From: Rohdeia sp041398665
Lineage (GTDB): Bacteria; Planctomycetota; UBA1135; GCA-002686595
Assembly: GCA_041398665.1 (NCBI GenBank)
Contig: JAWKUH010000008.1
Location: forward strand, 1-64,000
DNA length: 64,000 bases
Direction of reading: 5' to 3'
Shown here piece after piece: positions 56,319-64,000 of this stretch. Every line of letters starts with the position of its first letter. Within the stretch, counting starts at the first letter, position 1. A program made the position numbers and the translations under genes. Under the pieces are notes generated by a model. The model made no database searches, was not told where the DNA came from, and worked only from the letters and a program-made list of their open reading frames with translations.

Positions 56319-57473
56319 ATGACCGACGCCTTGCGCCTCCCCACTCTGGTCGACGGACCGGTCGGCACGGGCCGGCCCGTCGCGGCCCCCGCCGGTTCCG
56401 GCGGGGCCGACGGGGAGTTCGCACGCCGTCTCGACGGCGCGCAGGAGCGATCGGGTCCGGAGACCCGCCGCACCGAGCGCGACCGCCGGGCCGACGACCG
56501 CGACGGGGACGGTCCCGTCCGCAGCGGCGACCGCTCGACCCGCGACGAGACCGACGAGGCGCGCGCGGAGCGCCCCGACGGGCCGGAGCGCCCGAGGCCG
56601 GAGCGGTCCGACGACTCCGAGGAGCCCGACGACGCTCGCGCCGCCGCGGAACTCGACGACGACGCCGACGTCGATCCGTCGCTCGTCCCCGCGCTGCCCG
56701 TCCTCCCGGCGCCCGTCGACCCGCGCCGCGCGCCGGGGTCCGGCACGGCGACGGACGAACACATCGAGCCCGCGGCGAAGCTCGCGTCCGGCCGGCCGAC
56801 CGTGGCGACGGGGTCCGAGTCCGACGGCGCGAGCGACGCACCCGACGCCGCCGTCCCCGCGGCTGCCGCAGAGGGCGACGCCCCCGACGCGACGCAGGAC
56901 CCTGCGGACGCGTCGCCCGACGCCCGCGTCGAGGCGAAGACCGAACGACCCGAGGCGCAGGTGCGCGGACACGAGCGTGTCGACGTCGCCCGCGTCGACG
57001 GTGGGACGAAGCACGCTGCCGCAGCGGCGCCCGCTCCGCCCGAGCACTCGCTGCACGCGGAGAATGCGCGCGCCGCGGAAGCACTCGAGCAGATCCGCCT
57101 GCACGTGCGACCGGGGATGCGCAGCGCGACCATCGAGCTCTCGCCGAAGGAACTCGGACGCGTCGACGTGCACGTCGTCCTCGAGAAGGAGGGACTCGTC
57201 GCGCACCTGCGCGTCGAGGCGCCCGACACCTATCGCGCGCTCGAGCGCCACATGCCCGAGCTGCGCGCCGGACTCGAACAGGGCGGTCTCGACGTCGTGA
57301 GGCTCGATCTCTCGATGGGGCAGGGCGAGCGGGGCGCCGACCGAGAACGCGCCGAGGTGACGCGATCCGTCGTCGGCCCCGGCAGGACGAACGAAGGACC
57401 CGCGTCGCGGGTCGAGACCATCTGGCTGCGACCGAGCACGGTGTCCGACGACGCCGTCGACGTCATGGCCTGA
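56319..57473 (+). CDS. fliK: Flagellar hook-length control protein FliK
   Basis: 384 residues. The first 240 are disordered and rich in Ala/Asp/Pro/Arg, as in FliK rulers. The hook-cap-type C-terminal domain is EQIRLHVRPGMRSATIELSP, LGRVDVHVVLEKEGLVAHLR and ALERHMPELRAGLEQGG. FliK sets hook length and switches export specificity. ATG 56319 with GGGAGGG just upstream. First gene of the fliK-flgD-flgE run. Confidence 0.88.
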   Translation: MTDALRLPTLVDGPVGTGRPVAAPAGSGGADGEFARRLDGAQERSGPETRRTERDRRADDRDGDGPVRSGDRSTRDETDEARAERPDGPERPRPERSDDSEEPDDARAAAELDDDADVDPSLVPALPVLPAPVDPRRAPGSGTATDEHIEPAAKLASGRPTVATGSESDGASDAPDAAVPAAAAEGDAPDATQDPADASPDARVEAKTERPEAQVRGHERVDVARVDGGTKHAAAAAPAPPEHSLHAENARAAEALEQIRLHVRPGMRSATIELSPKELGRVDVHVVLEKEGLVAHLRVEAPDTYRALERHMPELRAGLEQGGLDVVRLDLSMGQGERGADRERAEVTRSVVGPGRTNEGPASRVETIWLRPSTVSDDAVDVMA

Positions 57474-57493
57474 CGACACGAGGAGACGAAGCC

Positions 57494-57991
57494 ATGAACA
57501 TCGACGGCATCTACGCCGACCCGCAGACCTACCAACCGGACGCGAAGGGCTCGCAGGAGCTCGACAAGGACGCGTTCATGAACCTGCTCGTCGCGCAACT
57601 CAAGAACCAGGACCCGATCGAGCCCAAGGACAACAGCGAGTACGTGGCGCAGCTCGCCAACTTCTCGTCGCTCGAGCAGATGTCCCAGATGAACGAGAAC
57701 ATCACGACGATGGCGCTGCTCCAGCAGTCCAACGCGCTGCTCTCGTCCCTCTCGGAGAGTAGCGGCCTCATCGGCCACGAGGTGAGTTGGGCCGACGAGG
57801 AGATCGGCACCTCCGGCACCGGCACCGTCCAGTCCGTCCGCATCAAGGACGGTCTCACGCTGCTCCAGGTCGACGGCGCCGACGTGCCCCTCTACACCGT
57901 CACCGAGGTGCACGGCGAGCCGACGACCGACGCCGCGACGTCGGACGGCAACTCGACCGACGCGACCGACAACGCGGACGACCAGGCCTGA
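57494..57991 (+). CDS. flgD: Flagellar hook assembly protein FlgD
   Basis: 165 residues. ELDKDAFMNLLVAQLKNQDP and EYVAQLANFSSLEQMSQMNE are the FlgD N-terminal signature. It is shorter than enteric FlgD (about 230) and lacks most of the C-terminal beta domain; the tail is a low-complexity Asp/Thr/Ser stretch. It scaffolds hook polymerisation. Start ATG 57494 is 20 bases after fliK with a GAGGAG element. Confidence 0.92.
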   Translation: MNIDGIYADPQTYQPDAKGSQELDKDAFMNLLVAQLKNQDPIEPKDNSEYVAQLANFSSLEQMSQMNENITTMALLQQSNALLSSLSESSGLIGHEVSWADEEIGTSGTGTVQSVRIKDGLTLLQVDGADVPLYTVTEVHGEPTTDAATSDGNSTDATDNADDQA

Positions 57992-58021
57992 TCCCCCTCC
58001 TCAGCGAACCCGAACCAACAC

Positions 58022-59971
58022 ATGGCACGCGCACTTCTCTCGGCACTCGGCGGTCTTCGGGCCCACCAGGAGTGGATCGACGTCATCGGCAACAACCTCG
58101 CGAACGCGAGCACGCCGGGCTTCAAGTCCTCGCGAGCGCTGTTCTCGTCGATTCTCGCGCAGACCCTGCGCGAGGGCTCGCCGCCCTCGAACACGCTCGG
58201 CGGTTCCAACCCGGTGCAGATCGGTCTCGGGACGACGATGCGGATGGTCGACCGCGACGTGTCGCAGGGCACGCTCAACTTCACCGGCCGCACGTTCGAC
58301 CTCGCGATGCGCGGTGAGGGCTTCTTCGCCGTCACCGACGGCCTCCGCAGCCTCTACACGCGGGTCGGCACGTTCGGGCTCGACGCGGACAGCAACATGG
58401 TCGACCTGCGCACGGGCTTCCGCGTGCTCGACGGCACCGGCAAGTCGTTCAAGATCGACACCAACGCATCGGTGCCGCCGAAGCCCACGACGCAGGTCAT
58501 GCTCGCGGGCAACCTGCCGGCGAACGTCGGAGGTCCGATCTCCGAGGTGCTCTCGACGACGAACCCGCTCTACGAGGGTCAGCCTGCGAACACCCTCGGC
58601 ACCGCGGTCGCCGCGGGCGGCGCGTTCACCGGCCTGACGCCGAGCACGACCTACTCGATGTCGATCACGATGAACGGCTCGACGGCGCAGTCGGTCAGCG
58701 TGACCTCCGACGCCACGGGCCAGATCCTGATGTCCGACGTCGTGAACGAGATCAACTCGACCGTCCCGAACGTCGTCGCACAGGACGTCGGCGGCCAGCT
58801 CCAGCTCACGAGCACGTTGACCGGCGACGCCTCGACGATCCTCGTCACGCCGTCGCAGACCGGCAACGACCTCGTGTCGGTGCTCGGCCTCTCGACGAGC
58901 CTCAAGGTCGGCTCGCAGTCGGTGGCGACGAGTTCGACCAGCATCAACTCGTTGCCCGCCAACACGAAGGACTACGTCGCCGGCGACGTCCTGCAGATCT
59001 CCGGCGTCGACGCCGACGGAACGGTCGTCGACGCGGACTTCGTGTTCGGCACGGGCGTGGGCCAGAACGGCACCACGATCGGCGAGCTCGTCGCGTTCGT
59101 CGGGGCGCAGTACCCGCAGTCGACGGTCGAGTTCGACGCGGCGACGGGCGAGATCTCGGTCACGTCGAACACGCCGGGCGAGTCCGACATGGCACTCGTC
59201 GTCACCGACGCACCGACCAACACGGGGGCGGCGAACTGGGCCGCGAACTCCTTCGCGGTCGAGACGCAGGGCACCGGACCCGACACCTTCCAGACCTCGA
59301 TCCAGGTCTACGACCAGGCCGGTGTCGGCCACGTCGTCAACTTCACGCTCGAGCGCATCGACGGCAAGAACTGGTCGATGAAGACGTCGCTCACCGGCGC
59401 GGGCGACACCGTGCTCTCCGGCGGGGCGGCCACCATCTCGTTCGGCGACGACGGCAACATCCTCGGCATCGGCAACTCGTCGGTGACGGTGCAGTTCGAC
59501 GGGCAGTCGCCGCAGACCTTCGCCCTCTCCTTCGCGGGCGACTCGGCCAGCCAGGGCGTGACGCAGTTCGGCGGCGCGAACAGCCTCGTGGCGGACTTCC
59601 AGGACGGCTACCCCGCGGGCTCGCTCGCGAACCTCTCGGTCAACAACGACGGTTCGATCACGGGCTTCTACTCGAACGGACAGACCTTCGACCTCGGCCA
59701 GTTCGGGATCGCGAGCTTCCCCAACGTGCTCGGCCTCTCGGACGTCGGCGACGGCTTCTACGCGGAGACCGGCAACAGCGGTCAGCTCCGTCTCGGCAGC
59801 GCGGACTTCGCCGGTGTCGGCGAGGTCGTCGGCGGTGCGCTCGAGGAGTCGAACGTCATCACCGCCGAGGAGTTCGTGCGCCTGATCCAGGCACAGCGCG
59901 GCTTCCAGGCGAACGCGCGCATCATCTCGATCCAGGACCAGATGCTCGAGGAGGCCGTGAACATCGTCTGA
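58022..59971 (+). CDS. flgE: Flagellar hook protein FlgE
   Basis: 649 residues, longer than the enteric form (about 400) because of a variable middle domain, as in many non-enteric bacteria. The N-terminal rod motif is NNLANASTPGFKSSR. The C-terminal motif is ALEESNVITAEEFVRLIQAQ followed by RGFQANARIISIQDQMLEE. Two internal beta-domains have repeated Thr/Ser-rich segments. It forms the hook. ATG 58022 is 30 bases after flgD. Confidence 0.93.
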   Translation: MARALLSALGGLRAHQEWIDVIGNNLANASTPGFKSSRALFSSILAQTLREGSPPSNTLGGSNPVQIGLGTTMRMVDRDVSQGTLNFTGRTFDLAMRGEGFFAVTDGLRSLYTRVGTFGLDADSNMVDLRTGFRVLDGTGKSFKIDTNASVPPKPTTQVMLAGNLPANVGGPISEVLSTTNPLYEGQPANTLGTAVAAGGAFTGLTPSTTYSMSITMNGSTAQSVSVTSDATGQILMSDVVNEINSTVPNVVAQDVGGQLQLTSTLTGDASTILVTPSQTGNDLVSVLGLSTSLKVGSQSVATSSTSINSLPANTKDYVAGDVLQISGVDADGTVVDADFVFGTGVGQNGTTIGELVAFVGAQYPQSTVEFDAATGEISVTSNTPGESDMALVVTDAPTNTGAANWAANSFAVETQGTGPDTFQTSIQVYDQAGVGHVVNFTLERIDGKNWSMKTSLTGAGDTVLSGGAATISFGDDGNILGIGNSSVTVQFDGQSPQTFALSFAGDSASQGVTQFGGANSLVADFQDGYPAGSLANLSVNNDGSITGFYSNGQTFDLGQFGIASFPNVLGLSDVGDGFYAETGNSGQLRLGSADFAGVGEVVGGALEESNVITAEEFVRLIQAQRGFQANARIISIQDQMLEEAVNIV

Positions 59972-60061
59972 TCCCGGTCGAGCGGGCCCTCGGCCCGCGG
60001 CCCTCCCCCTCGGCGGCGCGGCCCGCGTCCGGTCTCCACCGGTCGCGGGCCGCGCACCTTT

Positions 60062-60080
60062 CCCGGAAAGACTTTCCGGG
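60062..60080. terminator. Terminator-like hairpin after flgE
   Basis: CCCGGAAA/TTTCCGGG, 8 bp with a three-base loop, about 90 bases after the flgE stop. It supports the end of one transcript and a new start for flgF. Confidence 0.45.
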
Positions 60081-60160
60081 GGGCGGCAAGCGCTTCGTGC
60101 CGCCGCCCTGCCGCGAGCGCGCCGGCCGCGCTCCGCGGCCCCGTCCGGCGCCCCGCGCAC

Positions 60161-60177
60161 TTGGCATCCCGGTTGCT
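60161..60177 (+). promoter_or_regulatory. Sigma-54-type (-24/-12) promoter element before flgF
   Basis: TTGGCATCCCGGTTGCT matches YTGGCACGRNNNTTGCW at TGGCA and TTGCT. The C of the -12 GC is 13 bases before the flgF ATG, the same spacing as before fliK. As there, +1 falls about one base before the ATG, and the CGGAGG element (60181-60186) would then lie outside the message. Confidence 0.55.
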
Positions 60178-60188
60178 CCACGGAGGTC

Positions 60189-60896
60189 ATGAACAACGGC
60201 CTCTACTCCGCTCTCTCCGCCATGCGGGCGTCCGAGAACGCGATCGAGATCGTGTCGCACAACCTGGCGAACCTCACGACGCCGGGCTTCAAGCGCTCGA
60301 ACCCCACGATGGAGGAGTTCGCGGTCGTCCTCGACGGCGCGGTCCAGCAGAAGACCGGCGTCCGCCAGGAGGTCGACTACTCGCAGGGTCCGCTCGACAT
60401 CGTCGACGACCACATGAAGCTCGCCATGGACGGCCCCGGCTTCTTCGTGTTCGACGGCCCGACGGGCGAGGTGCTGTCGCGCTACGGCGGCCTGCTCGTC
60501 TCGCAGGACGGCGAACTCACGAGCGAGGAGGGACTCCCCGTCGCGTGGGAGTCGCGCTCGAAGCCGATCGATCCCTACGGCCCGACCTTCGAGGTGCGCG
60601 ACGACGGCGTCGTCATGCAGGACGGCGACGAACTCGGCCGCCTGCGCCTCGTCGACTACGCCGACTACAAGTCGCTCGAGCAGCTCTCCGAGGGCTACTT
60701 CCGCGCGCCGCTCGACCTCGAGGAGATCCCCGCCGCCGGCATGGTCGTGCAGGGAGCGATCGAGCGCCCGAACGTGACCGGCATCAGCGAGCTGGTCGAG
60801 ATGGTCGGCTACCAGCGGGCCTACGACATCGCCTCTCGCAGCGTCGCGATGATCAGCGAGAGCTACCAACGACTCAACCGCCCGAGCGGTTCCTGA
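60189..60896 (+). CDS. flgF: Flagellar basal-body rod protein FlgF
   Basis: 235 residues. GLYSALSAMRASENAIEIVS, NLANLTTPGFKRSNPTMEEF and PNVTGISELVEMVGYQRAYD are rod-protein motifs; gene order (flgF-flgG) and size favour FlgF over FlgG. Part of the proximal rod. The second operon (flgF-flgG-flgA-flgH-flgI) begins here. Confidence 0.85.
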   Translation: MNNGLYSALSAMRASENAIEIVSHNLANLTTPGFKRSNPTMEEFAVVLDGAVQQKTGVRQEVDYSQGPLDIVDDHMKLAMDGPGFFVFDGPTGEVLSRYGGLLVSQDGELTSEEGLPVAWESRSKPIDPYGPTFEVRDDGVVMQDGDELGRLRLVDYADYKSLEQLSEGYFRAPLDLEEIPAAGMVVQGAIERPNVTGISELVEMVGYQRAYDIASRSVAMISESYQRLNRPSGS

Positions 60897-60917
60897 TCCC
60901 CCTGCACCAGACGAACC

Positions 60918-61703
60918 ATGATCCGTGCAATGCGAACCGCGGCCTCCGGCATGCTCGCGCAGCAGATGCTGGTGGACTCGCTCGCGAACAACATCGCGAA
61001 CGCCAACACCGCGGGCTTCAAGCGCGACACCGTCGCGTTCCGCTCGCTGCTCTACCGGACCTACCGTGATCCGGGAGCCCTGACGGGCGCCAACTACGCG
61101 AGCCCGACCGGTCTTCAGATCGGCTCCGGCGTCGAGGTCGGCAGCTCGATCAAGCAGCACCTCCAGGGCGACATGGACGCCACGGGCAACGAGCTCGACA
61201 TGGCGATCCAGGGGCCCGGCTTCTTCCAGGTCTCGCTCGGCAACGGTGAGTTCCGCTACACGCGCGACGGATCGTTCCGTCGCGACGCGAACGGCGCGGT
61301 CGTGACCGTCGACGGCTTCTACATCGAGCCGCGCATCACGATCCCCGAGGGCTACACGAACATCACGGTCGGCGCGGACGGGACGATCTCGGGCACGTCG
61401 TCGGGCGGCACGTCGGAGAAGTTCGACGAGGTCCGCATCCACGTCATCCCGAACCCCGCGGGCCTCAAGGCCGTCGGCGGGAACCTGTTCCAGGTCACCG
61501 CGAGCTCCGGCCAGGCCGTGCCGCGCACGCCCGGTTTCGAGGGCGCCGGCTTCATCCGCCAGGGCGCGCTCGAACGCTCGAACGTGCTCGTCGTGGAGGA
61601 GCTGATCGAGCTCATCCAGGCGCAGCGCAACTACGAGGTCAACAGCCGCACCATCCGCATCGGTGACGAGATGCTCCAGCAGGTCAGCCAGCTGATCCAG
61701 TGA
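60918..61703 (+). CDS. flgG: Flagellar distal rod protein FlgG
   Basis: 261 residues, the normal FlgG length. MRTAASGMLAQQMLVDSLAN, NANTAGFKRDTVAFRSLLY and ALERSNVLVVEELIELIQAQ with RNYEVNSRTIRIGDEML are FlgG motifs. 21 bases after flgF. Confidence 0.95.
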   Translation: MIRAMRTAASGMLAQQMLVDSLANNIANANTAGFKRDTVAFRSLLYRTYRDPGALTGANYASPTGLQIGSGVEVGSSIKQHLQGDMDATGNELDMAIQGPGFFQVSLGNGEFRYTRDGSFRRDANGAVVTVDGFYIEPRITIPEGYTNITVGADGTISGTSSGGTSEKFDEVRIHVIPNPAGLKAVGGNLFQVTASSGQAVPRTPGFEGAGFIRQGALERSNVLVVEELIELIQAQRNYEVNSRTIRIGDEMLQQVSQLIQ

Positions 61704-61716
61704 CGGAGGCGCCAAG

Positions 61717-62685
61717 GTGAACCTACTCGCACTCGTACTCGCCGTCGTCGGTCAGACCTCGCAGGTCACCGTCACGCTCCCCACGGACGCCGCGGTCTCG
61801 GGCCAGTCCATCGAACTCGCGGAGGTCGCCACGATCACCGCGGGCGATCCGGCGGTCGTCTCCGCGCTCGGCTCGATCGATCTCGGCTACGCGCCCTCGC
61901 CGGGCTACTCGCGCACGCTCGCGGCCCAGCGCATCTTCGACGCGATCCAGACCGCGCAACCCGGCGTTCAGGTCCGCATGGCGGGTTCGCCGCTCGTGCG
62001 CGTCACCGTCCGCACCGAGGTCGTGCCCGCCGACCGGCTCCAGCAGGTCGCGCGCGAGGCGCTCGAGGCGCTCGCCGACGGCGACCGCATCACGATCGAC
62101 CTCCAGCAGGCGCTCGTCGACGTCGAGGTGCCGATCGGGAACGAGGCGGCGGTCGTGCGCGCGCTCCCCGCGGCCACCGAGGTCCGCACGGGGACGAACG
62201 CCGTCACCGTCAAGGTCGAGGTCGACGGCCGCACCTACGTGACGCGGCAGGTGCTCTTCACGGTCCAGCGCTGGCAGAACGTCGCGGTGCTGAGCCGCGG
62301 CGTCTCGAGCGGCGAGGCGATCACGCCGGACATCGTCGAGGTCCGCGAGGTCGTGCTTCCCGCGCACCAGCGCGAGAAGCCGCTCACGACCTCGATGTTG
62401 ATCGGGTCGGTCGCGATCCGCGACCTGCCCGCCGGCAAGGCCGTGCTCGGCATCGACGTGCACCGCCCCAACGCGATCCAGGCGCAGACGCCGATCGTGC
62501 TCGAGGTGCGCCACGGCGCGATCAAGGCGCGCGCGATGGCGGTCGCCATGGACTCCGGCGCGATCGGCGACCGCATCCGCGTGCGCGTCGTCGACAGCGG
62601 CCGCGAGATGCACGCCCACGTGGAGAGTCGGGACCTCGTGGTCATCGACCTCGGCGGCTACGACGGATTCGGAGAGAGACGATGA
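61717..62685 (+). CDS. flgA: Flagellar P-ring chaperone FlgA
   Basis: 322 residues from GTG 61717. A short signal-like start (LLALVLAVVGQ) is followed by SAF-type domains: VAVLSRGVSSGEAITPDIVE, AVLGIDVHRPNAIQAQTPI and IGDRIRVRVVDSGREMHA. The family helps P-ring (FlgI) assembly in the periplasm. The stop overlaps flgH. Confidence 0.88.
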   Translation: MNLLALVLAVVGQTSQVTVTLPTDAAVSGQSIELAEVATITAGDPAVVSALGSIDLGYAPSPGYSRTLAAQRIFDAIQTAQPGVQVRMAGSPLVRVTVRTEVVPADRLQQVAREALEALADGDRITIDLQQALVDVEVPIGNEAAVVRALPAATEVRTGTNAVTVKVEVDGRTYVTRQVLFTVQRWQNVAVLSRGVSSGEAITPDIVEVREVVLPAHQREKPLTTSMLIGSVAIRDLPAGKAVLGIDVHRPNAIQAQTPIVLEVRHGAIKARAMAVAMDSGAIGDRIRVRVVDSGREMHAHVESRDLVVIDLGGYDGFGERR

Positions 62686-63311
62686 GCACCGCACGACAGC
62701 TCCTCGGAGCGTTCACCCTCCTCGCGGCGCTCGCCGCCGACGGCTTCGCGCAGGCGCGCCCGGGCGCCATCTACGACCCCGGCCGCGGCCCGATCGGACT
62801 GATCCAGGACAAGACGGCGCGGCGCGTCGGCGACCTCCTGACGGTCATCATCCTCGAGGAGGCCGACATCAGCACGGAGGACTCGTCGGACACGTCGAAG
62901 TCGACGGCGCTCAGCTACGAGCTCTCGAACTTCGACATCAAGCCCGACGCGTTCAACCTCCTCCCGAAGCTGGCCGCCAACTCGTCGGACCAGTTCTCCG
63001 GCTCCGCGCAGGTCGGCAAGCGCGACTCGTTCGAGGCGCGCCTCACCGCGATGGTGGTCGACGTGCTCCCCAACGGGAACCTCGTCCTCAGCGGTCGCCG
63101 CGAGATCCGTGTCGAGAACCAGCTCAAGGTCATCGAGTTCTCGGGCGTCGTCCGCAAGTACGACGTCTCGTCGCTCAACACGATCTCGTCGTCGCTCGTC
63201 GCCGACGCGCGTGTCTCCTACATCGGCGCGGGTCCGTCGACGCAGTCGACGCAGCGCACGGGCATCGGCTCGTGGATCTACAACGCCATCGACTGGCTCT
63301 GGCCCTTCTGA
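62682..63311 (+). CDS. flgH: Flagellar L-ring protein FlgH
   Basis: 209 residues with signal peptide (LLGAFTLLAALAADGFAQ). RRVGDLLTVIILEEADIST, GKRDSFEARLTAMVVDVLPN, LVLSGRREIRVENQLKVI and LVADARVSYIG are FlgH motifs. No lipobox Cys is visible, whereas enteric FlgH is a lipoprotein. An L-ring implies an outer membrane. Start ATG overlaps flgA by four bases. Confidence 0.93.
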   Translation: MSTARQLLGAFTLLAALAADGFAQARPGAIYDPGRGPIGLIQDKTARRVGDLLTVIILEEADISTEDSSDTSKSTALSYELSNFDIKPDAFNLLPKLAANSSDQFSGSAQVGKRDSFEARLTAMVVDVLPNGNLVLSGRREIRVENQLKVIEFSGVVRKYDVSSLNTISSSLVADARVSYIGAGPSTQSTQRTGIGSWIYNAIDWLWPF

Positions 63312-63329
63312 TCGAAGGAACGTCGCCCC

Positions 63330-64000
63330 GTGATCCAGCAGACCCTCATCGCCCTCCTCCTCGGCCTCGTCGGCGCGCAGGACGGTTCGTGGCCGCTGCC
63401 GCCCGCGTCGGGCCAGCCGCAACCGCAGCCGCAACAACGCCCGACGCGGCCCGCCCAGGAGCAGCCGTTGCCCGTCCCCGTCACGCCGTACCTCGGGCTC
63501 GGCGGCGTCGAAGCGCCGCGTCAGCCCGTGTGGGCCTCGAGCTCCGAGGTCGTCCGCACGACCTCGCCGCTCGTCGGCGAGTCGCCGGGTCGCAGCAGCC
63601 AGGTGCGCGTCCGCGTCCGCGACCTCGTCGACGTCCGCGGCCAGGAGACCAACCAGCTCCAGGGCGTCGGGCTCCTCACCGGTCTCAACGGCACCGGTGA
63701 CTCGGGCAACGCGACGACGTTCGCTCTCAAGAACCTGCTCAACACGCAGAACATCAACCTCGACCCCGCACAGATCGCTTCGAACAACGTCGCCGTGGTG
63801 TGGGTCCAGGCGACGCTGCCCCCGGGCGTGAAGCCGGGCCGCCGCATCGACGCGCGCGTCTCTTCGATCTACGACGCCGAGGACCTCACCGGCGGCTCGC
63901 TCGTCTGGTGCGAGCTCGTCGCGCCGGGCCCGGACGTCGTCTACGCGACGGCGTCGGGCCCGATCTCGACCGGCGCGTTCACCGTCTCCGGTCAGGCCGC
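63330..64000 (+). CDS. flgI: Flagellar P-ring protein FlgI, 3' partial
   Basis: 223 codons in the window from GTG 63330, with GAAGGAA upstream. It has an N-terminal signal-like helix (TLIALLLGLVGAQ), an unusually long Pro/Gln-rich segment (about 25-90) and then the FlgI start RVRVRDLVDVRGQETNQLQG with VGLLTGLNGTGDSG. The rest lies beyond the right edge. Confidence 0.92.
   Translation, partial: MIQQTLIALLLGLVGAQDGSWPLPPASGQPQPQPQQRPTRPAQEQPLPVPVTPYLGLGGVEAPRQPVWASSSEVVRTTSPLVGESPGRSSQVRVRVRDLVDVRGQETNQLQGVGLLTGLNGTGDSGNATTFALKNLLNTQNINLDPAQIASNNVAVVWVQATLPPGVKPGRRIDARVSSIYDAEDLTGGSLVWCELVAPGPDVVYATASGPISTGAFTVSGQA

Overview
The window is about 70% G+C. Many genes start with GTG and overlap the previous stop by four bases (GTGA). 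The gene set points to a Gram-negative, flagellated bacterium. The clues are an ECF sigma factor directly upstream of a serine/threonine kinase with a TPR tail, large secreted HExxH peptidase-like proteins, a glycine-rich RRM protein, YVTN/di-haem secreted proteins and flagellar L- and P-ring genes. I infer a member of the Planctomycetota; no rRNA or tRNA is present to prove it.

Layout. 0-6.1 kb: a very large DUF4011-helicase-Vsr-like protein (candidate antiphage factor, open at the left edge). 6.1-8.8 kb: a three-gene NitT/TauT-type ABC importer on the minus strand. 9-13.5 kb: a primary-type sigma factor, an HPr-domain protein, a membrane protein, parB and two perfect parS sites, so this part probably lies near the replication origin. 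13.8-24.4 kb: cyclophilin, secreted proteins, an RRM protein, a DUF374 acyltransferase/hydrolase/YjbR operon, a GT2/VOC/GNAT/GNAT operon and cystathionine beta-synthase. 24.5-35.9 kb: RNase HIII with an M48 peptidase, a secreted HEATH peptidase, MgtC, flavin reductase, gyrA-yqeY and murJ. 36-45 kb: an ABC-2/CPBP exporter pair, a kinase/ECF pair, an MddA-like methyltransferase and a degenerate ribonucleotide-reductase-like gene. 45-56 kb: a DsbD-like protein, rpiA, ada and two secreted beta-propeller proteins, one with two CxxCH haem motifs. 56.3-64 kb: flagellar genes fliK-flgD-flgE and flgF-flgG-flgA-flgH-flgI; the last runs off the right edge.

The most interesting result concerns two genes that look broken by an in-frame TGA but probably are not. 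In the ABC substrate-binding protein the TGA (8617-8615, minus strand) stands where I expect the first Cys of a CHLTC motif. In the DsbD-like protein the TGA (48570-48572) stands exactly at the first Cys of the CxxC redox motif, giving UAVC. In both, the homologous protein continues in the same frame, and a strong RNA hairpin begins 13-14 nt after the UGA with its loop 21-24 nt away, as in bacterial SECIS elements. TGA is also an ordinary stop in this genome and Trp is TGG, so wholesale reassignment is unlikely. I read both as selenoproteins; a selenocysteine-containing ABC substrate-binding protein would be notable and I do not know of one.

Several genes (M48 peptidase, gyrA, the kinase, the RNR-like gene, one beta-propeller) change frame by one base, mostly in G/C-rich runs. 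These look like sequence or assembly indels, a different kind of defect from the two in-frame TGAs.
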